Assembly: GCF_013113835.1 (NCBI RefSeq)
Contig: NZ_VTYQ01000011.1
Location: forward strand, 36,408 to 100,407
Source: Vibrio sp. RE88
Lineage (GTDB): Bacteria; Pseudomonadota; Gammaproteobacteria; Enterobacterales; Vibrionaceae
Direction: 5' to 3'
Length of the DNA stretch: 64,000 nt
Shown: positions 59,422 to 64,000 of the stretch, piece by piece
How positions within the stretch are numbered: position 1 is the stretch's first letter
How the letters are laid out: the number at the start of each line of letters is the position of its first letter
The notes under the pieces: generated by a model
Seen by the model: only the letters and a program-made list of their open reading frames with translations
What the model was told of the DNA's origin: nothing
The model's database searches: none
Position numbers and translations under genes: made by a program

Positions 59422-61361
59422 TACTCCTCCGTTACAGCCGTAGCAGCAGGATGGTAGAGCTCTGAGCCCGTGTCACGAAACTCCTTTGACTTCTGACGCA
59501 TACCTTCAAGTGGATCATCCAACATTTTGACACTGATCGCTTGGTCCGCTGCTACTTGCTCAGTATCTTTGGCGTATTCACGCACTTCTTGTGAGATCTT
59601 CATTGAGCAGAATTTTGGACCACACATAGAGCAGAAATGGGCGACTTTACCCGATTCTTGAGGCAGGGTTTCATCATGGAAAGCACGTGCGGTATCAGGA
59701 TCGAGCGCAAGGTTAAACTGGTCTTCCCAACGAAACTCAAATCGTGCTTTTGACAGGGCATTGTCGCGCACTTGTGCCCCAGGGTGCCCTTTAGCTAAGT
59801 CGGCAGCGTGCGCGGCAAGTTTATAGGTAATCAGTCCAGTTTTTACATCTTCTTTATTAGGCAAGCCTAAGTGTTCTTTTGGGGTCACATAACACAGCAT
59901 TGCACACCCGTACCAACCGATCATCGCCGCACCAATACCTGATGTAATGTGGTCATAGCCGGGAGCAATATCTGTGGTTAGCGGGCCGAGCGTATAGAAA
60001 GGGGCTTCATGGCAATGCTCTAGCTGCTCTTCCATGTTCTCTTTAATCATATGCATTGGAACATGCCCAGGGCCTTCAATGATCACCTGAACATCATACT
60101 CCCATGCGATCTTTGTAAGCTCTCCAAGGGTGCGTAATTCTGCAAACTGGGCTTCATCATTTGCATCGGCAACAGAGCCAGGACGCAGGCCATCACCAAG
60201 CGACAGTGCTACATCGTACTTAGCACAAATTTCACAGATCTCGCGGAAGTTAGTGTAGAGGAAGCTCTCCTGATGATGAGCAAGACACCACTTAGCAATG
60301 ATAGAACCACCGCGTGAGACAATGCCTGTAACACGTTTGGCTGTCATAGGTACGTAGCGAAGGAGTAAACCTGCATGGATGGTAAAGTAATCTACGCCCT
60401 GCTCCGCTTGCTCTATTAAGGTGTCACGCATTACCTCCCAATTGAGATTTTCAGCAATGCCGTTCACTTTCTCCAATGCCTGATACATAGGTACTGTACC
60501 AATTGGGACAGGGCTATTACGCAGAATCCATTCGCGAGTCTCGTGAATGTTACGACCAGTAGACAGGTCCATAACTGTATCGCCACCCCAACGTGTCGAC
60601 CAAACCAGCTTTTCAACTTCTTCCTCAATGGATGAGGTCACAGAGGAGTTACCAATGTTGGCGTTTACCTTCACAAGAAAGTTACGGCCAATGATCATAG
60701 GCTCAGATTCTGGGTGATTGATGTTTGAAGGGATAATGGCACGACCCTCGGCGACTTCTTTTCGCACGAATTCAGCGCTGATTTCGTCGGGAAGATTGGC
60801 ACCAAAGCTTTGCCCTGGGTGCTGCTGATTCAGAACCTGATCGCGGTATTTTGCACGGCCCATATTTTCGCGTAATGCAATGTATTCCATCTCAGGTGTG
60901 ATGAGGCCTTTTCGTGCGTAATGGAGCTGAGTAACACATTGGCCATCTTTCGCACGACGGATGCGTGGCAGATTGCCATATCGAAGCTCATCGAGCGTTT
61001 CATCTTCCAATCTCTGCTTGGTGTACACAGAGCTGACATCATCGAGTACTTCTGTATCGCTGCGCTCTTCTATCCACTCCTCTCTCAGCTTAGGTAAACC
61101 GTTGTAGAGGTCTATTGTATGAGTAGGGTCGGTATAGACGCCTGAAGTATCATAGACGCGTACTGGCTCATTTGGCTCGAAAATTGGAGAGTCTTTGGTA
61201 CCCCCAATTAAGCTATCTGCGAGAGATATTTCGCGCATCGGGACACGAATATCGGGGCGTGAACCCTCTACATATACTTTGTGCGAATTTGGGTACGGTT
61301 GTACCGAAAGAGAATCAATGAACTGTTTTGCTTCCAGTCTCGCTTGCTTGCGACTCGACAT
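59421..61361 (-). CDS. thiC: Phosphomethylpyrimidine synthase ThiC
   Basis: This 646-residue non-canonical radical-SAM enzyme converts aminoimidazole ribotide to the thiamine pyrimidine. The C-terminal cluster motif is HFCSMCGPKFCSMKI (CxxCxxxxC). Other hallmarks are GNSSVTSSIEEEVEKLVWST, VSRGGSIIAKWCLAHHQESFLY and IEGPGHVPMHMIKENM. AAGGA precedes the ATG. It is the first gene of the thi operon and lies about 180 bases below a TPP riboswitch. Confidence 0.97.
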   Translation of the reverse strand: MSSRKQARLEAKQFIDSLSVQPYPNSHKVYVEGSRPDIRVPMREISLADSLIGGTKDSPIFEPNEPVRVYDTSGVYTDPTHTIDLYNGLPKLREEWIEERSDTEVLDDVSSVYTKQRLEDETLDELRYGNLPRIRRAKDGQCVTQLHYARKGLITPEMEYIALRENMGRAKYRDQVLNQQHPGQSFGANLPDEISAEFVRKEVAEGRAIIPSNINHPESEPMIIGRNFLVKVNANIGNSSVTSSIEEEVEKLVWSTRWGGDTVMDLSTGRNIHETREWILRNSPVPIGTVPMYQALEKVNGIAENLNWEVMRDTLIEQAEQGVDYFTIHAGLLLRYVPMTAKRVTGIVSRGGSIIAKWCLAHHQESFLYTNFREICEICAKYDVALSLGDGLRPGSVADANDEAQFAELRTLGELTKIAWEYDVQVIIEGPGHVPMHMIKENMEEQLEHCHEAPFYTLGPLTTDIAPGYDHITSGIGAAMIGWYGCAMLCYVTPKEHLGLPNKEDVKTGLITYKLAAHAADLAKGHPGAQVRDNALSKARFEFRWEDQFNLALDPDTARAFHDETLPQESGKVAHFCSMCGPKFCSMKISQEVREYAKDTEQVAADQAISVKMLDDPLEGMRQKSKEFRDTGSELYHPAATAVTEE

Positions 61362-61539
61362 AGCATTTTTCCTTGCTTTGTTATTCTAGATAAAAAGATT
61401 TTGGATAAAAATGCTTGGCGGATAGATGCGACAAGAGGAGTCAAAATACAGGTAATGCGATTAGAGTGTTAACTAATGATCACCGAAACAACTTCGACTA
61501 TTTGATAGATGCACCCAGAGAGAATTCTGGTGTAGGTAT

Positions 61540-61626
61540 CGTCTCTTGTTCCCTTCGCAGGTGTTAGCCTGATCAGGTTCAACGGATCCCGAATTAACGG
61601 TCTCAGCCTTATGGCACTCCGACAAG
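61540..61626 (-). promoter_or_regulatory. TPP (THI-box) riboswitch controlling thiCEFSGH
   Basis: The minus strand reads GTCGGAGTGCC, then GGCTGAGACC, GGGATCC, TTGAACCTGATCAGG and TAACACCTGCGAAGGGAAC, the conserved P1-P5 elements of the thiamine pyrophosphate aptamer in order. When TPP binds, thiC and the downstream genes would be turned down. The expression platform is in the ~180 bases between here and the thiC start; no obvious intrinsic terminator was seen there, so translational control is likely. Confidence 0.97.
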
Positions 61627-61699
61627 TAAAATCAGTATATAAAAACGGCCTGGTGAAACCAAGCCGAGTTGTCTATTTTTAGAACAATTTTATCAAGTA

Positions 61700-62083
61700 T
61701 TAGCTTTTGATCAGAATTTGAAAGCCTACCCAAGCCGCCGATATGCTCAAGACAACATTGAGCAGTACATTTAGCCCCATCTTGAAAAATGCACCTTGCT
61801 GCATAAGAAGTACATTATCCATAGAAAAGGTTGAGAAGGTAGTCAGCGCGCCAAGGAAGCCCAGACCGATGATCTGACGCCACGGTTCGGTGGCCAACAT
61901 TTCATTTTCAAATGCGGCAATCAACAAACCCATAATAAATGAGCCCACAACGTTGACCGTCAGCGTACCATAGGGAAAACCTCGCCCGAGCAATACCACA
62001 CACAATTCTGAAACCAAGTATCGCGAGCATGCACCAAAGGCACCACCTAATGCGATAAACCCAAGTATAGAAAGTTGTCCCAT
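61700..62083 (-). CDS. crcB: Fluoride channel CrcB/FluC
   Basis: This 127-residue four-helix dual-topology channel expels fluoride. Family motifs are present: FIALGGAFGACSRYLVSEL in helix 1, GTLTVNVVGSFIMGLL in helix 2 and GFLGALTTFSTFSMD in helix 3, including the phenylalanine box. The start at 62083 is set by a perfect AGGAGG four bases upstream; the upstream TTG frame is rejected. No fluoride riboswitch was seen in the gap to the multicopper oxidase gene. Confidence 0.95.
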   Translation of the reverse strand: MGQLSILGFIALGGAFGACSRYLVSELCVVLLGRGFPYGTLTVNVVGSFIMGLLIAAFENEMLATEPWRQIIGLGFLGALTTFSTFSMDNVLLMQQGAFFKMGLNVLLNVVLSISAAWVGFQILIKS

Positions 62084-62193
62084 GGTTCCTCCTGTCAATT
62101 TCTGCCGTATTGTATCTGGAATAAGGCTATTTTCGAATCAAAATCGCGACACATTATCTCAAATTAATTTTGAGATTTAAAAAGTTACAGGAG

Positions 62194-63576
62194 TCACTTT
62201 ACCTCAATGTAACCCATTAATCCGGTTTTCATGTGTTCAATCACGTGGCAGTGATACATCCAGCGCCCTGGGTTATCGGCAACAAACGCCGCTTTGGCTC
62301 TGCCGTTTTTGCCTAGTAGTACGGTATCGGTATGGAACGGTTCAGCAATCTTTTTACCATCCATTTCTAGAACTGTGAATGTATGTCCATGAATATGAAT
62401 CGGGTGGTGATATTGGGTAACGTTCTTCAAATCGAATATATAAGTTTTACCGTACTCGAGCGTCGCCAATGGAGCCGGGATGTTATCTTTACTCATGCCT
62501 TCCCACGCTCTCTTATTGGTTAACCAGAACTTGGGCATAGCTTTACCATCTTTACTTGTTGGAGTAACCGCTCCTTCCCACTCAAAAACAAAGTCAATTT
62601 CCTCAGCGTTAGCCAAATCAAGCTGCGGCACTGGATTCAATGGTAACTTGGGCAACGGCTGAGACTCAGGCAAAGAAGACTCAACAACTTCGAATTCACA
62701 CAGAGGAAATGGGAAACGCCCCTTCATTTGACGAACATAGACACGCTCACCAGCTTGAGGAGTGATAAGACCTATATCAACCCTCATTCCTGGGCCAATT
62801 TTATGCTGAGATAGCTTATAGGGCGTTTTAATAGGGTTACCATCGATAGCGATGACCCATGCCTCTGCACCCTCCACTGCAATCGGATAAGTAATGGTAT
62901 TGTCGACATTTGCTATTCGCAACCGAGTGGTCGCTCTGGCTTTGAGTTGATAAATCGGCTCATGCACACCGTTCACACTACTCCACTCCCCGGGAGTGCC
63001 CATTCGCGCACTCATACGCGGGATCATTAAGTCTTTCCACTGGCCTTGCTTGTCGAGGTGCCAATGCTTAAGCATCAATTCATGTTCCTCATCGAAGATA
63101 ACGGGCTGGCGTTCTTCGACAATGATCAGCCCAACCAACCCCATTCCAAGCTGCTTAACGCTGTTCATGTGCGGGTGGTACCAGAATGTGCCGGCATCAG
63201 GTGGTGTAAATTCATAGCTGAAGGTCTCACCTGGCATGATAGGAGGCTGGCTAAGGAATGGGACGCCATCCATTTCAATCGGTATTCTGAGGCCATGCCA
63301 ATGGATGGTAGTTGGCTCTGATAGCTTATTAGTGAATCTTATGATGACAGGCTCACCCTGACGACAGCGAATCGTAGGAGCTGGAATCTGCCCATTGAAT
63401 CCAAGCACTTTGGTTTGATAACCAGGCACCAATTCTGCAGTAGCAGGCTCAGCCGTAATATCATAGACATAGCGGCCCTGAGGATCGGTTGAACGATTGA
63501 CAGAGCAAGCGGGTAAAACACTGAGCGCCGAAATGGCGAGTGAGGATTGCAGGAAGCGACGACGAGAAATTTCCAT
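62194..63576 (-). CDS. Tat-exported multicopper oxidase, possibly a lipoprotein
   Basis: This 460-residue three-domain laccase-like enzyme has all four copper-binding motifs: HWHG, FWYHPH, YHHPIHIHGHTF and MYHCHVIEHMKTGLM (Cys-His bridge with a Met axial ligand). The N-terminus MEISRRRFLQSSLAISALSV is a twin-arginine signal (SRRRFLQ) and is followed by a lipobox-like LPACS, so a Tat-exported lipoprotein is possible. Related proteins oxidise Cu(I) or metals in the periplasm; there is no Met-rich insert like that of CueO. The tatABC genes lie at 28.7-30.2 kb. It is monocistronic as far as can be seen. Confidence 0.92.
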   Translation of the reverse strand: MEISRRRFLQSSLAISALSVLPACSVNRSTDPQGRYVYDITAEPATAELVPGYQTKVLGFNGQIPAPTIRCRQGEPVIIRFTNKLSEPTTIHWHGLRIPIEMDGVPFLSQPPIMPGETFSYEFTPPDAGTFWYHPHMNSVKQLGMGLVGLIIVEERQPVIFDEEHELMLKHWHLDKQGQWKDLMIPRMSARMGTPGEWSSVNGVHEPIYQLKARATTRLRIANVDNTITYPIAVEGAEAWVIAIDGNPIKTPYKLSQHKIGPGMRVDIGLITPQAGERVYVRQMKGRFPFPLCEFEVVESSLPESQPLPKLPLNPVPQLDLANAEEIDFVFEWEGAVTPTSKDGKAMPKFWLTNKRAWEGMSKDNIPAPLATLEYGKTYIFDLKNVTQYHHPIHIHGHTFTVLEMDGKKIAEPFHTDTVLLGKNGRAKAAFVADNPGRWMYHCHVIEHMKTGLMGYIEVK

Positions 63577-63902
63577 ATTCTGATAACTTTTAGTGATGCG
63601 TCCGAAAAATGTAACAAACTATTAGTAATAATTCTCAACAAGAGAGCAAGTTTTGGTAAAACCAGTGAATTGGGAGTGATAATTTGGAGTTGGCCTAAGA
63701 AATATCTCCTTCATTGCTACTCAGTCTAAGAAAATGCTGGCCTATGCTACTTAGGCAATTAGCTGGAATATAGGGACAAAGGTTCCGCTCTTGCAGCTGG
63801 GACTCGCAGTCGATATGAGGTGACCGTTCATATGCTTTGGAAAATAGAACCCCCTAATATGTGTTGCTTTGGTAATTAGGGAAATCAGTAAGCAGTGAAA
63901 TG
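63577..63902. other. Gap between multicopper oxidase and tRNA-Trp
   Basis: No gene, repeat or clear regulatory motif was seen in these 326 bases apart from the tRNA terminator that follows. The promoter of the multicopper oxidase gene should be here. Confidence 0.45.
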
Positions 63903-63933
63903 AAAAAGGCTCTAGTCTTTCGACTAGAGCCTT
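63903..63933 (-). terminator. Terminator of the tRNA-Trp transcript
   Basis: AAGGCTCTAGTC/GACTAGAGCCTT, 12-bp perfect stem, loop TTTC, with five T on the minus strand. The CCA of the tRNA ends a few bases upstream. Confidence 0.93.
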
Positions 63934-63938
63934 GAAGA

Positions 63939-64000
63939 TGGCAGGGGTGGAGAGATTCGAACTCCCAACACGCGGATTTGGAATCCGCTGCTCTGCCAAT
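63939..64000 (-). tRNA. tRNA-Trp (anticodon CCA), partial
   Basis: The minus strand ends CCCCTGCCA with an encoded CCA, T-arm GGGAGTTCGAATCTC and anticodon loop TTCCAAA giving CCA. The acceptor and part of the D-arm lie beyond the right edge. It resembles E. coli tRNA-Trp. Confidence 0.93.

Noticed and set aside
61362..61539. Intrinsic terminator as expression platform of the TPP riboswitch
   Set aside because: No stable GC stem with a T-run was found between the aptamer and thiC.

Overview
The window is a stretch of Vibrio chromosome I on the origin side. The evidence is gene content and order (vexRAB, ubiK, ilvC/ilvY, hemN, yihI, csrC, engB, spf, polA, ryhB, hemB, tatABC, ubiBJE, the thi operon), two perfect and one near-perfect ParB1 (parS) sites between 52 and 59 kb, and Vibrio-type versions of RyhB, Spot 42 and a CsrB/C-family RNA. 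From memory, the order runs against the Vibrio cholerae chromosome I numbering, which would place oriC1 beyond the right end. Most genes lie on the minus strand, which would then be the direction of replication. The species cannot be named from this sequence; an aerolysin gene between housekeeping genes points to a non-cholerae marine Vibrio.

Layout. 1-4 kb: peptide-type ABC importer (ATPase fusion, binding protein, start of a permease). 4-4.85 kb: no gene seen. 4.85-5.5 kb: tRNA operon Arg-(His-Pro)x2. 5.7-8.3 kb: cytochrome c5 and Rep helicase. 8.4-13.3 kb: TetR regulator with an RND efflux pump (vexRAB). 13.4-16.5 kb: ubiK, ilvC and its divergent activator ilvY. 16.6-26.7 kb: hemN, DUF2489, yihI, a methyltransferase, CsrC-type RNA, cytochrome c4, engB, Spot 42, polA, RyhB and a GNAT protein. 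26.7-35 kb: hemB, tatD, tatABC, ubiB-ubiJ-ubiE, rmuC. 35-46 kb is the accessory part: two EamA transporters, an HDOD protein, an AraC regulator opposite a YHS-domain protein, a ToxR/VtrA-like membrane regulator with an overlapping small partner, aerolysin, a flavoprotein, uspB, ftnA and uspA. 46-55 kb: rsmJ, a large periplasmic-sensor GGDEF/EAL protein, asnC, a small H-NS-like protein, an MFS exporter opposite a LysR regulator, and an aminopeptidase P. 55-61.6 kb: thiCEFSGH behind a TPP riboswitch. 61.7-64 kb: crcB, a Tat-exported multicopper oxidase and the 3' part of tRNA-Trp.

How the parts connect. Respiration and haem recur (cytochromes c4 and c5, hemN, hemB, ubiK, ubiBJE), as does iron control (Fur-controlled RyhB, ferritin). 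Three global regulatory RNAs lie within 6.2 kb: a CsrA sponge, a carbon-control RNA and an iron-sparing RNA. The Tat system encoded here probably exports the multicopper oxidase.

The most notable items are: (1) a transmembrane winged-helix regulator and its overlapping partner directly upstream of an aerolysin toxin gene; (2) a RyhB RNA carrying a 23-codon reading frame with a good ribosome-binding site across its conserved core; (3) a parS cluster partly embedded in coding sequence; (4) DnaA boxes and a dense GATC cluster upstream of polA; (5) an unassigned small-RNA candidate between engB and Spot 42.
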